Assembly: GCF_000349565.1 (NCBI RefSeq) | Contig: NZ_APJN01000082.1 | Span: 1 to 64,000 of the forward strand | Direction of reading: 5' to 3' | Length of the DNA stretch: 64,000 nt | Source: Curtobacterium flaccumfaciens UCD-AKU | Lineage (GTDB): Bacteria > Actinomycetota > Actinomycetes > Actinomycetales > Microbacteriaceae | In this document: positions 9,287-19,100 of the stretch, in pieces | Layout of the letters: each line of letters starts with the position of its first letter | Position numbering within the stretch: position 1 is the first letter of the stretch | Made by a program: the position numbers and the translations under genes | The notes under the pieces: model-generated | Seen by the model: the letters and a program-made list of their open reading frames with translations, nothing else | Told to the model about the DNA's origin: nothing | Databases searched by the model: none

Positions 9287-11206
9287 CTACTGCACCAGGA
9301 AGAACTGCTCACCGATGTCGACGCGCGCGCCCCGCTCGACGCGGTACCGGCGACCGGGCTCGCAGCGGCGGATGGATCCGTCGATGTGCCGGACGACCGT
9401 GCCGTTGCCGGAGAACCGGTCCGAGACCCACAGGTCATCGCCGTCCCGGCCGAGCTCGAGGTGGGTCTTCGACACGGACTTGCCCGGATCGTGCACGGTC
9501 AGCAGGTCGTCGTAGCGCTCCCCCGGCTGCGGTCGGGGCAGTCGACCGAGGAGCCCGGTGCCGTGCACGCCGAGCCGCTCACCCGTGCTGAAGTGCAGCA
9601 CGAACGGAGCCCGGGTCGGGGTCTTCGCGACGATGCGGGTCTCGTCGACGTCCTCGTCGAGGTCGTCGACTCCGGCGTTCGAGTCCGGCCGGTCAGCAGG
9701 TTGCAGGGGCAGCGCCGGTCCGGTCACGCCCGGGATCGGGGGCAGGGGCGCAGCGAGCGGTGCGCCCGTGGTCGTGGTGGACGGCGCCGAGGACGGCGCG
9801 GCGACGGAACCCGGCACGGGTGGGATCGGCGAATCCGCGACGAAAGGCGCCCCGCGCGGTGTCTCCGATTCGGTCTCCGGTGCAGCGTGCGCCCCGCGGG
9901 GGCGTCCGCCCGGACTCGACTGCTCCACGTCGGCGGGGACGGACTCGTCGTCCGCCTGGATCTCGTCATCCGGCTCGTCGAGTGCTGCGTCGTCGGCAGA
10001 CCCGTCTGGGTCCGCGGGCTCGTCCGCACTGCTGTCGTGCCCGTCGTCCCGGTTCGTGGCGGTGCTCGCCTCGGACGGCTCGGTGCCGGCGGTGTCGTCC
10101 GCTGCCCAGTCGGGCCGGGTCATCGGCAACGGCATGACCGGGCCGGTGAAGGCCGCGGTCACGGCGGGCCGGACCGCCCCGCACTCACCGCAGAAGATGT
10201 CGTCCGGCTCGAGCCGGTTGCCGCAGACGTGGCAGATGGTCGTCTCGTGCATGCCCGGTGTGACGAGCGGGGCCGGACGCGGCGGACGGCGGTCGATCAG
10301 CGGTTCGACCACGGCGGTGTCCCCGGGCTGCGGGGGCGACACGACGGGCGACTGGTCGTCGTCGGCAGCGGTCTCCGAGGCGGCGACGGTCAGGTGGTCC
10401 GGCTCCGGCGCGGAAACGACCGGCGCCTCGGACGCACGCGCGGAAGCCGGAGCGTCCTGCTCGGCGACCGGTTCGGACGGTGCTCCTGGCATGGGCGGGA
10501 CGACCGGCTCGGCGGGTGCCTCGGCGGCGGCAGGTGCGCCCCGGCCCACCCACCAGGACGGACCGGCGGCTGCTGCCGGCGGTGCGGAGTCGGCTGGCGG
10601 TGCCCAGACGGGCAGGGAGGGCTCGGGCGCGACAGGCGCGACGGGAGCGACAGGAGCGGCTGGCGGAGACGGCACCGGCTGTTGCACGGTGGGCGCATCG
10701 GCGTCGTTCGCCGGCGCCGCGGGTGTCGCGGGTCGACCGGATGCCGGGGCGATCCGGGTCCGCTCGGGGTCGTCGGCGTCGAGCGGGTCGGACGCGTAGG
10801 CGTCGGGGTCCAGGACCGGCTCGGCCGCTGACCGGTCCGCCGCACCCGACCAGTCGTCGAGCCCCGACCCGGCACCGTGCACGTGCGAGGGCGCCTGTCG
10901 TGGGGCGAGGTCATCGGGACGCTGCACCGGCACGGGGGCCGGCGGTTCCTCGCCGCGGCGGTCGGCACCGGTGAGCCAGGCACGGGTCGCGGGGTCGAGC
11001 GTGGATTCGGGCAACCAGGCGTCGGAGGCGGGGTCGGATCGTCGGCCGTGCGCGTCGGGCTGCTGCAACGGCGGCGGCGGTGCCTGCTCGACGGGGGTCG
11101 GCGCGACCGGGCGACGGCTCGCCGCAGCGGTTACCGCGCGGCCGCACTCACCGCAGAAGATCGCCCCGTCCGGGAGCATCGATCCGCAGTGTTCGCATCT
11201 GATCAC
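9287..11206 (-). CDS. double zinc-ribbon, proline-rich FHA-domain protein
   Basis: A 639-residue cytoplasmic protein. Residues 4-21 form a zinc ribbon (CEHC ... CGEC). A Pro/Ala-rich low-complexity linker follows, then a second ribbon near residue 323 (CHVC ... CGEC), an acidic Pro/Ala linker and a C-terminal FHA domain (about 535-639) with GLLGR, SVSKTH and SGNGT. FHA domains bind phosphothreonine peptides, so it is a likely reader of the Ser/Thr kinase encoded in the same locus. Short Thr sites such as DETRIV just before the FHA domain and ERTRI in the first linker resemble kinase targets. The GTG start overlaps the TGA of the preceding gene. Partners are unknown. Confidence 0.85.
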   Translation of the reverse strand: MIRCEHCGSMLPDGAIFCGECGRAVTAAASRRPVAPTPVEQAPPPPLQQPDAHGRRSDPASDAWLPESTLDPATRAWLTGADRRGEEPPAPVPVQRPDDLAPRQAPSHVHGAGSGLDDWSGAADRSAAEPVLDPDAYASDPLDADDPERTRIAPASGRPATPAAPANDADAPTVQQPVPSPPAAPVAPVAPVAPEPSLPVWAPPADSAPPAAAAGPSWWVGRGAPAAAEAPAEPVVPPMPGAPSEPVAEQDAPASARASEAPVVSAPEPDHLTVAASETAADDDQSPVVSPPQPGDTAVVEPLIDRRPPRPAPLVTPGMHETTICHVCGNRLEPDDIFCGECGAVRPAVTAAFTGPVMPLPMTRPDWAADDTAGTEPSEASTATNRDDGHDSSADEPADPDGSADDAALDEPDDEIQADDESVPADVEQSSPGGRPRGAHAAPETESETPRGAPFVADSPIPPVPGSVAAPSSAPSTTTTGAPLAAPLPPIPGVTGPALPLQPADRPDSNAGVDDLDEDVDETRIVAKTPTRAPFVLHFSTGERLGVHGTGLLGRLPRPQPGERYDDLLTVHDPGKSVSKTHLELGRDGDDLWVSDRFSGNGTVVRHIDGSIRRCEPGRRYRVERGARVDIGEQFFLVQ

Positions 11207-13680
11207 GTGGTGCCTCTGTCCTCACTCGGCCGACCACGACGCTCGTCCGGCCTCTGGACATCGTAGTCGCCGCGCCCCGGTGCACCCTGGCCGCCGGTCC
11301 CCCGACGAGCCCGCGCCGTCGGACGCCGCAGCGTTCCCCGCAGGGACCGGAGCGAGACCGCCGTGCGGAACCGCTCCCGGCGGGTGCGGTCGCGGCGCAA
11401 CGAGCCGATCGCGTCGTCGGTCGCGGACCACATGCGGTCGGCGGTGGTCTGGTCGGGGTCGCTCGGTCCGAACACCGCGCGGTCGGCCAGCGCAGCGAGT
11501 CCGGTACCGCCCTCGCCGGGTGCGCCGACGACGGCTTCACGACGAGTGGCGGAACGCCGCACGTCGTGCCCACGGTCGAGCAGCTGGTCACGGTACTCGT
11601 CCCAGGCACCGACGATGCGGCCCCGCGGCGAGGCGGCGTTCCGCCGTCGGCGCCGTCGCAGTCGCTTCAGCAGCACGATCACGGCGAACGGCAGGAGCAC
11701 GAGTGCGACCACGCCGAGGGTCCCGAGTGCCCAGGGCAGCACCGCGAGCAGGATCTGGAGCCAGAGCGGCTGCACCGGCGGCGTGTTCCGGTCGCTCTCC
11801 GGAGGCGCCTGCTGGTCCTGGTCCTGCTGGTCCACCGGAGGCGGCGGCACGACGGTCTCCGGCCGGGTCACCGGCTGCGGGGTCTGCTGCTGCTCGTTCG
11901 GGATGTCGCGCACCTCGGGGTTCGGGTTGAGCATCACCCATCCCCACTGCGCGGTGTCCACCTCGATGCGAGCCGTCACGTCGGACCCGCGGAAGGTCGT
12001 CGTCCCCCCGCGCTGTGCGGTGCCGTTCCGGCCCGAGTCTCCCCCGGCGGTGAAGCCCATCACGACCCGTGCGGGGAACCCGATATCGTCCGCCATGAGT
12101 GCGGCCGCCGCGGCGTACTGCTCCTGGTCGCCGATCATCAGGGGTGCGGTCAGGAGTTCCTGGACCCGGTCGGCGCCGTGGCCCGACCGGCTCTTCCGGT
12201 CGTCACCGACACCGTGGCTGACGTACCCGTTCCGCTGCAGCGCCTGCAGCGCGGCGAGGAGCTTCGCCCCGGGCGCCGACACGTCCTTCGTGGTCGACTC
12301 GACGGTGTCGCGGACGGCGTCGGGGACGTCCCGCGCGGTGGGCACGGCAGCGCTCCCCGGCCGGGCGGTGGCGAGCTGCCGTTCGGTCGGCTGGTCGGGC
12401 AGCACCGCGGTGAGGTCGTAGGAGGTGCCGTCGCCGACGCCGCCCACCACCGCGCCGGTGCTGGTCGACCTGTTGTAGAAGAACGCGCCGCGCTCGTCGT
12501 CGGCGTCCTTCCCGGTGAACTGCACACGTTCCAGGTCGCCGACGGTGGGCAACCAGACACCGCGGTAGCCGTCGACGGTCACCCCGACGTCGACCGTGGT
12601 GCCCCGGACACCCCGGACGTCGACCGCGGTCGGCACCCGTTCGAAGGTGCCCGAGCCGGCCGAACCGTCGGACCCGCCGACGCGGTAGACCACGCCGTCG
12701 TACGTGTCGAGCGTCGCGACGCGGACGAACCCGTCCTTCGGCAGACCGGTCACCCGGAGCTGGGTGGCGTCCGATGCCGTCGACTCCTCGTAGGCACGGA
12801 ACCCGCTGAGCGGACTGACGTAGTCGCGGGGGTCGAACGGCTTCACGACGTCGGTGCGCGCGACCGTGCGGTCCCCGGACGGCGGAGCGACCAGGCCGAG
12901 ACCGGTCGCCACGACCGCCGCGGCCACGATGGTCCCCGTGCCGACGAGCGCCGGACGGACGATCGATCGCGCGACCGGCACACGGGAACCGATGGTGGTG
13001 GCCACCGCGACCGCGCGACGCGCGTGCCGCACCGTCAGCGCCCAGACGAGCGCGATGCCGACCAGGACGACGGCCGTCACGATCGACGTGTCGAGCCGGC
13101 TCGGCCCGACGACCACGCCCACCGCGAAGAGCACGAGTGCCGGGATGCTCGCGAGTTCCTGCCTGGAGGCGCGGGTCGCCACGCTCACGGCGGTCACCGT
13201 GGCGACGAGCAGCGTCACGAAGTACGGCACGAGCAACGCTTCGTACGACCCCACGGGCAGGCTGATGGTCACCAGCTGCTTCCAGCCGAGGGCGACGCCC
13301 GCGAAGAGGTCGAGGAATCCGCGCCCGGTGGGCAGCAGGCCGTTGGCCTGACTCGGCACGGCGGCGGGGACACCGCTCACCGTGAAGGCGGCGACCGTCG
13401 CGATCGCCACGACGGCCGTCGGCAGCCGGAACAGGGTGCCGAGGAGCGCGACGACCGTCCCGATGACGATCGCGGTGACCGCCGCGGTGAGCATCGCTGA
13501 GTCGCGGTACACCGGCCACCACGACGCGCTCGCGACGGCCAGCAGCAGCCAGACCGCCAGGGTGCCGCCGGCGAGCCGGAACGGGACGAGCCGTCGGGCA
13601 TCGCGACGGTCCGACCGTCGCGTGGAACGCCTCGCCCGGTCCGCCGAGGGTGCCGGGGTGGTCACGGGTGCGGCGCTCAC
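11203..13680 (-). CDS. transglutaminase-fold membrane protein with replaced catalytic triad
   Basis: An 825-residue protein: several N-terminal membrane helices, an extracellular region, a transglutaminase-like core (about residues 480-600), a Pro/Gln-rich linker, one more helix and a basic cytoplasmic tail resembling the DUF4129 region often seen here. The core is recognisable by DDIGFPARVVMGF and the following IEV...GWVMLNPNP. Where active enzymes have Cys-His-Asp, this protein has Gln519 (IGDQEQY), Thr569 (DVTARIEV) and Asn585 (MLNPNP). It is therefore probably a non-catalytic scaffold or binding protein. GTGA overlaps on both sides tie it to the DUF58 and FHA genes. Confidence 0.86.
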   Translation of the reverse strand: MSAAPVTTPAPSADRARRSTRRSDRRDARRLVPFRLAGGTLAVWLLLAVASASWWPVYRDSAMLTAAVTAIVIGTVVALLGTLFRLPTAVVAIATVAAFTVSGVPAAVPSQANGLLPTGRGFLDLFAGVALGWKQLVTISLPVGSYEALLVPYFVTLLVATVTAVSVATRASRQELASIPALVLFAVGVVVGPSRLDTSIVTAVVLVGIALVWALTVRHARRAVAVATTIGSRVPVARSIVRPALVGTGTIVAAAVVATGLGLVAPPSGDRTVARTDVVKPFDPRDYVSPLSGFRAYEESTASDATQLRVTGLPKDGFVRVATLDTYDGVVYRVGGSDGSAGSGTFERVPTAVDVRGVRGTTVDVGVTVDGYRGVWLPTVGDLERVQFTGKDADDERGAFFYNRSTSTGAVVGGVGDGTSYDLTAVLPDQPTERQLATARPGSAAVPTARDVPDAVRDTVESTTKDVSAPGAKLLAALQALQRNGYVSHGVGDDRKSRSGHGADRVQELLTAPLMIGDQEQYAAAAALMADDIGFPARVVMGFTAGGDSGRNGTAQRGGTTTFRGSDVTARIEVDTAQWGWVMLNPNPEVRDIPNEQQQTPQPVTRPETVVPPPPVDQQDQDQQAPPESDRNTPPVQPLWLQILLAVLPWALGTLGVVALVLLPFAVIVLLKRLRRRRRRNAASPRGRIVGAWDEYRDQLLDRGHDVRRSATRREAVVGAPGEGGTGLAALADRAVFGPSDPDQTTADRMWSATDDAIGSLRRDRTRRERFRTAVSLRSLRGTLRRPTARARRGTGGQGAPGRGDYDVQRPDERRGRPSEDRGTT

Positions 13681-15092
13681 GCTGCCGACGCCGATCGGTG
13701 CAGGGCGTGCCGGAGGTCGTCCAGGTAGCCGATGGTCATCACGGTCAGGCCGGCGACCCGCAGGAACCGGGGCTGGGCCTCGGGCTCGCAGATCACCGCG
13801 ACGACCTCCACCCCGACGGGGAACCGGGTTGCGGCGAGCCGCAGGGCGGGCAGGCCGACGGTGGACCCCACCACGAGGAACGCGACGGAGATGCCCTCGG
13901 TGTCGCTGCCGACGATCCGCGAGACCTCGGCGATGGGCAGGCAGGCGTCGGCGAGGCCGACCGAGGCGAAGTCGTCGAGCAGGCGCGTGGGCGTCACGGT
14001 CGGGAGCGTCCGCACGGCGTAGACGGCGCGCTTGGCGAACTCCGGGGTGCGCTGCGACACCACGACCGAGACCTCACGGCCGTCACGGATCGCCCGGGCA
14101 CCGAGCGACGCCGCGGCGCTCACCGCGAGCTCGAACTCCTCGTCGTCGGCGAACTCGCCGCGGGCGATGCCGAGCGCGACCACGAGGTGCGAGCGTCGGG
14201 TGTCCTCGAACTGCCGGACCATGAGCGCGCCGGACTTGGCGGTCGACTTCCAGTGGATGGTGCGGGGGTCGTCACCGGGCATGTACTCGCGGATCGCGTG
14301 GAAGGCGATGTCCGACGGCGACAGGTCGGTCGTCGCCTGCCCCTCGAGGTCGCGCACCAGGCCCGTGCTCGTCGACGGGATCGCGATCGTGCGCGGGTGC
14401 ACGATGACCTGCTCGCGGGCGGTCCAGACGACCTCGCGGCGGACGAGCCCGACCGGGTCGGCGCGGACCCCGGTCACGGGACCGACGTCGAGCACCCCGC
14501 GGCGGAGCGTGGGGACGGGAACCTGCCGCTCGAACGTGCCCTGCGGCCCGATGGCGGGGATCGCCACGTCCACGAGGCCCGATCCGACCGGCACCTCGAC
14601 GGTCGTCGGCACCGACGGCAACCGTGTGGGGTTCTCGGCCGTGACGATCACACCGGCCTCGTCGCCGACCGCGACGCGGTGCTGCGGCAACCGCATCCGG
14701 ATCGCGAGCCGCGACCGGCCGATCAGCGCCACCGCAGCGACGACCGCGAGCACCGCACCGGCGAACCCGACGACGACGATCTCCCGCAAGCCGAACCGGT
14801 AGCCGGCCACGAACGCGACGAGCGTCAGCGCGGCGACCGTCCACCCGAGCCCGGTGACGACGGACGAGACCTCGCCCCAGAGACGCAGGACGAACCTCCA
14901 GGCCGTTGCCCAGATCCGGACGATCCCGATCACCGCATCCGCTGCGACGCCGTCGCGGTCACCGACGATGCGCGTCCGGACGTTGGTCATGCCGGTGACG
15001 GTCCCCGTGCGCTCGTACGCCGTCGTGCCACGACGCGACCGCGTCGAGGACGGACGGCGCGAGCGCGTGGAGACGGACCGGCGGTCCGTCAC
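13677..15092 (-). CDS. DUF58 membrane protein
   Basis: A 471-residue protein with two central membrane helices and the DUF58 signature REYMPGDDPRTIHWKSTAKS, typical of proteins encoded next to MoxR ATPases and transglutaminase-like proteins. The C-terminal half has the outline of a von Willebrand A-like fold. Its biochemical role is unknown; in other bacteria this trio is linked to assembly or folding of envelope complexes. The start is GTG at 15092, overlapping the moxR-like stop (GTGA); an internal GTG (VTGMTN) is a possible alternative. The 3' end overlaps the transglutaminase-fold gene by 4 nt. Confidence 0.9.
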   Translation of the reverse strand: MTDRRSVSTRSRRPSSTRSRRGTTAYERTGTVTGMTNVRTRIVGDRDGVAADAVIGIVRIWATAWRFVLRLWGEVSSVVTGLGWTVAALTLVAFVAGYRFGLREIVVVGFAGAVLAVVAAVALIGRSRLAIRMRLPQHRVAVGDEAGVIVTAENPTRLPSVPTTVEVPVGSGLVDVAIPAIGPQGTFERQVPVPTLRRGVLDVGPVTGVRADPVGLVRREVVWTAREQVIVHPRTIAIPSTSTGLVRDLEGQATTDLSPSDIAFHAIREYMPGDDPRTIHWKSTAKSGALMVRQFEDTRRSHLVVALGIARGEFADDEEFELAVSAAASLGARAIRDGREVSVVVSQRTPEFAKRAVYAVRTLPTVTPTRLLDDFASVGLADACLPIAEVSRIVGSDTEGISVAFLVVGSTVGLPALRLAATRFPVGVEVVAVICEPEAQPRFLRVAGLTVMTIGYLDDLRHALHRSASAA

Positions 15093-16060
15093 GTCGTGAC
15101 TCGGTCGGCGGGCGGCGGGGTCTCCACCAGCAGCTGTGCGATGACGCTCGGTGCGCTGACGCCGTCGAACTCGGCCTCGGCGTCGAGCACCAGGCGGTGT
15201 GCGAGGACGGGGACCGCAAGCGCCTTCACGTCGTCCGGGGTGACGTAGTGCCGGCCGCTCAGCGCCGCGAAGACGCGGGACGCACGGATCAGGCCCATCG
15301 CACCGCGGACGCTGACGCCGAGTCGGACCTCGCTCGCCGAGCGGGTCGCGTCGACCAGGCGGGCGACGTAGTCGGCGATCACGGCGTCGACGTGCACGGT
15401 GCGCGCCAGGGCCGCCATCTCGGTGATGGTCGCGGCGGGCACGACGCTCGCCAGCGGGACCGACGCCGAGGGAGCCGACGAGGTCTCCAGGATCTTCACC
15501 GTCGCGGCGTGGTCCGGGTAGCCGATCGACGTCTTCATCAGGAAGCGGTCGAGCTGCGCCTCGGGCAGGCGGTACGTGCCGGCCTGCTCGATCGGGTTCT
15601 GGGTCGCGATGACCATGAACGGCGCAGCGAGACGGTGGTTGACGCCGTCCACCGTGATCGCGGACTCCTCCATCGCCTCGAGCAGCGCGGACTGGGTCTT
15701 CGGGCTGGCACGGTTGATCTCGTCGGCGAGCACGATGTTCGCGAAGACCGGCCCGCGGTGGAAGTCGAACTCCTGCGTCCGCTGGTCGTAGACGCTGATG
15801 CCGGTGATGTCACCCGGCAGCAGGTCGGGGGTGAACTGGATGCGGTTCGTGGTGCCCTGCACGCTCTGCGCCATCGCCCGGGCCAGGCTCGTCTTGCCCG
15901 TGCCGGGGACGTCCTCGAGGAGCAGGTGTCCCTCGCTCAGCATCGCCGTGACCGCGAGGCGGATCACGAACGTCTTCCCGAGGAGCACCTGCTCGACGTT
16001 GGTCACGATGCGGCCTGCGACGTCGGCGAACCAGGTGGCCTGCTCCGGGGTCATGCTCAT
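15089..16060 (-). CDS. MoxR-family AAA+ ATPase
   Basis: A 323-residue AAA+ ATPase. Walker A is EDVPGTGKTSLAR, Walker B is VLADEINRA, and the MoxR-typical NPIEQAGTYRLPEAQLDRFL follows. MoxR proteins act as chaperone-like ATPases for partner proteins, usually with DUF58/VWA partners, as here. I chose ATG at 16060 because GAAGGACC precedes it at good distance and the protein then has the family length; an in-frame upstream extension is low-complexity and Pro/Arg-rich. It is separated by 61 nt from the giant repeat gene, the largest gap inside this part of the operon. Confidence 0.94.
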   Translation of the reverse strand: MSMTPEQATWFADVAGRIVTNVEQVLLGKTFVIRLAVTAMLSEGHLLLEDVPGTGKTSLARAMAQSVQGTTNRIQFTPDLLPGDITGISVYDQRTQEFDFHRGPVFANIVLADEINRASPKTQSALLEAMEESAITVDGVNHRLAAPFMVIATQNPIEQAGTYRLPEAQLDRFLMKTSIGYPDHAATVKILETSSAPSASVPLASVVPAATITEMAALARTVHVDAVIADYVARLVDATRSASEVRLGVSVRGAMGLIRASRVFAALSGRHYVTPDDVKALAVPVLAHRLVLDAEAEFDGVSAPSVIAQLLVETPPPADRVTT

Positions 16061-16121
16061 GCGGGATGGTCCTTCGGTCGTGGCGGGAGGTGCGGCAGAG
16101 GGCTGGTCGGGGCGGCGGGGG

Positions 16122-19100
16122 TCAGCCGCCGGGGGCGGGTTCCGGGGCCGGTTGCTCTGGCGGAGGTTCCGGGGCGGCTGCGACCGAGAACGGTTCGGTC
16201 GCTTCGCCGGCCTGGGTCGAACCGGATCCGTCCGTCGCGCTGACGTACGCGCGGACCTTGACGGACTTGGCGAAGAACGGTGGTTCGGGAGGAGTTTGCC
16301 CAGCGTCCCAGCTCGATGTCGTGGGGAATCCGTCACCGTCGTCGCTCGCGTACCAGTACGCGGTGTACCGCACCGTGATCCCACTGCCGCTGGGGCCCGT
16401 CACGGCGATCGCCTGTCCTTGCTGGGCGGTCGTGACCGTCAGGTTCGCATCGAACGCGGTGGCGTTCCCCGTCCAGGAGTCAGCATCAGACGTGCAGAAG
16501 CTGCTCCCTGGGCCGCCGCATGCGCGGAGGGTCAGGGGTGCTGAGACGTTGCGGGCGCCGGACCCGGGCACGCCCGTCCACGTCTGGCCAGGCTGGAGCG
16601 TGATCGGCTGTCCGCCGGTCTCGAGCTGGTAGTGATGTGCAGGCCGCGACGGGGCGGTGACGCTCACGTTCCAGAGGTTGGTGCCAGCCGGCACGACGTC
16701 AACCGAGGGTCTGCCGGTTCCCGACGGGCGTTCGTAGGTCACGGCGTCGACGTACTCGACGTTGCAGAAGTAGCCGTTGGTCACGGTCACCGCGTACCGG
16801 GTCGACCCACCGCCGACACCCGAGTCGCGCGTCGGACTCGAGCTGCCGAGTGAGTTCGAGGAAGGCGAAGCGCAGTTCACGTTGCCGGAACGGAACACGG
16901 CGTAGCGGAGCCCCGAGCCGCCCGCGGCATCACCGGCGCTCCAGGTCACGGTCACGGTCGACCGACCCGAGGAGTCTGCCTGGTCTCCGGCGACCGCCTG
17001 CAGGTTCGTCGGCTTGCCGGGCGTCCCGACAGCGCTGCCGGTCGCGGACGCGGAGTTCCACTGCACGACGGTGCCGTTGCGGTCGGCGTCGTTGCGGGCC
17101 GACACGGTGACCTTGTACTGGGCAGCACTCTGGGCACCGGTGAACGAGGTGTTCGTGGCGGTCCCGGTGTGGCGAGTGGTCGACAGGCCCGGGCCCTCGA
17201 TCGACACGATGTAGTCGTCGACCGCGCTGCCGTTGTTCGGCGCGGACACCTTGCCCCACTTGACGTCGAGCTGGTTCGGCGTCGACTTGCTCGGCGTGAC
17301 GGTGATGCCCTTCGGCGGTGCCGGCACGAAGTCCGCGCTCACCGGGGCCGAGCGGGCCGAGGGCTTCGAGTCGCCGATCGCGTTGGTCGCCACGACCTGG
17401 AACCGGTAGGACGCCTTCGGGTCGAGTCCCGTGAGCGTGCACACCGTCGCGGTGCCGCAGTTCTTCGAGACACCGTTGGTCCCGACGACGCGGTAGCCGG
17501 TGATGGGCGAGTTGTTGCCCTGCGGCGTCGACCAGGTGAGGGTGGCCTGGCCACCGTCGTAGGAGCCGGTCCGGCTGGGCGCACCGGGGGCATCGGGAAC
17601 GTCCTGCACCGAGATCGTGACGTCGCCCCAGACGTAGCGGTCGGGATCGTTCGTCGCGTCCGCCACCTGGTACTGCAGGTGCGCGTCGCCGGGCTTCGCG
17701 GTGGCTGCGACCGAGACCTGCAGGCGGGTGCGGTCACCGCTCGGGGTGACGGTGACACCGCTCGGCAGCCCGCCGGACAGTCCGCGGATGTTCACCACGC
17801 GCAGACGCTCACCCGGGAACGGGTTGGTCGGCTGGTCGTTCGTGAGCACGTCGATGGTGGTGGTCGCCCCGCGTTTGGTCACCGAGCGGTCGGCGCCGGG
17901 CTGCACCACCGGTCGTGTGGAGGCGACGACACCGACGGTGACCGTCCCGGCACGCCCGGCGTTGGCGTCGTCGGCGACACCGATCCCGACGGACGCCGTC
18001 GTGTTCTTCTTCGCGGTGTCGGCGACCGAGATCGTGAGCTGCTGCTTCGCGATCGACGCGGTCGTCCCCGCTGCGGGCCGCCCGACGATCGAGTACCGGA
18101 GTTCCGGCAGGTCCTTCGGGTACGGGTAGTCGGTCAGCTTCGTGAGGTCGATCTTGCGGGTCTCCCCCGGCTGCATCTCGACCGAGGAGCCCGTGAACGC
18201 CGGCGGCTGGTTCGACCGGGGCGTCACCGTGATCGGCAGCACGAGTGTGGCGACGCGTCCCTTGCCGCCGTTCGCCGACGACCCGTCGGTGACCTCGAAC
18301 GAGATCGACGCCCTGCCGTAGTAGAGCTTCGCCGACGTGAACTGCAGCGTCGACGAGTCCACCACGAGGCTCTGCCCGTTGGCGTGGGTGGCCTTGACCG
18401 TGCCGCGGTCGGTGATCTTCGCGGTCTTGCCGTTCGCGGTGACGACGAAGTCCTGCAGCGGGATGCGGACGGTCGCCTCGCTCTTCACCGTGACCGCGCC
18501 CGCGCTGCGGTTGATCTGGGGCAGGGCATCGTCGAAGCCCGGCACGTTGATGAAACCGTAGGACACGATGTCCGGATGGTCGATCCGAGCGACCGAGAAC
18601 GGGATCACCTGCGAGTCGTCGGTCAACCGCACGGTGATGCGGCCGTCGTCGGTGGGCTTCGCCGTGTCGCCGTAGCCGGGGACGACGCCGACCCGCAGGT
18701 CGGCCGCGGTGCCCTCGGCGAAGAAGACGTTGTCGAGCACGTCGACGGTCACGCTCTGCCGGTGCAGGATGTCCTGCAGGTCGAGGGTGGTGTCGTCGAC
18801 CTCGGGCCGGAGCGGCTGGGCGTCCGGGTCGACGGTCACCGTGAGGAAGGCCGTGCTCGATCCCCCGCTGGTGTTCGCGACGGTGTACAGGACCGCGAAG
18901 TCACCGCTCTTCGCCGACTTCGGGGGCGTGACGCGGATCTGCTGCTTGCGGAGGATCTTCGCGGTGACGTCCTCTGCCGTGGGCTCCGCCTGTGCGACGG
19001 TGAGCTGCCCACCCTCGGGGTCGGAGTCGTTCTGCAGGACGCGCACCGTGACCGAGCCGCCCGGCCGGATGGTGACGTGGTCGGCCTCGGCCACGGGGTT

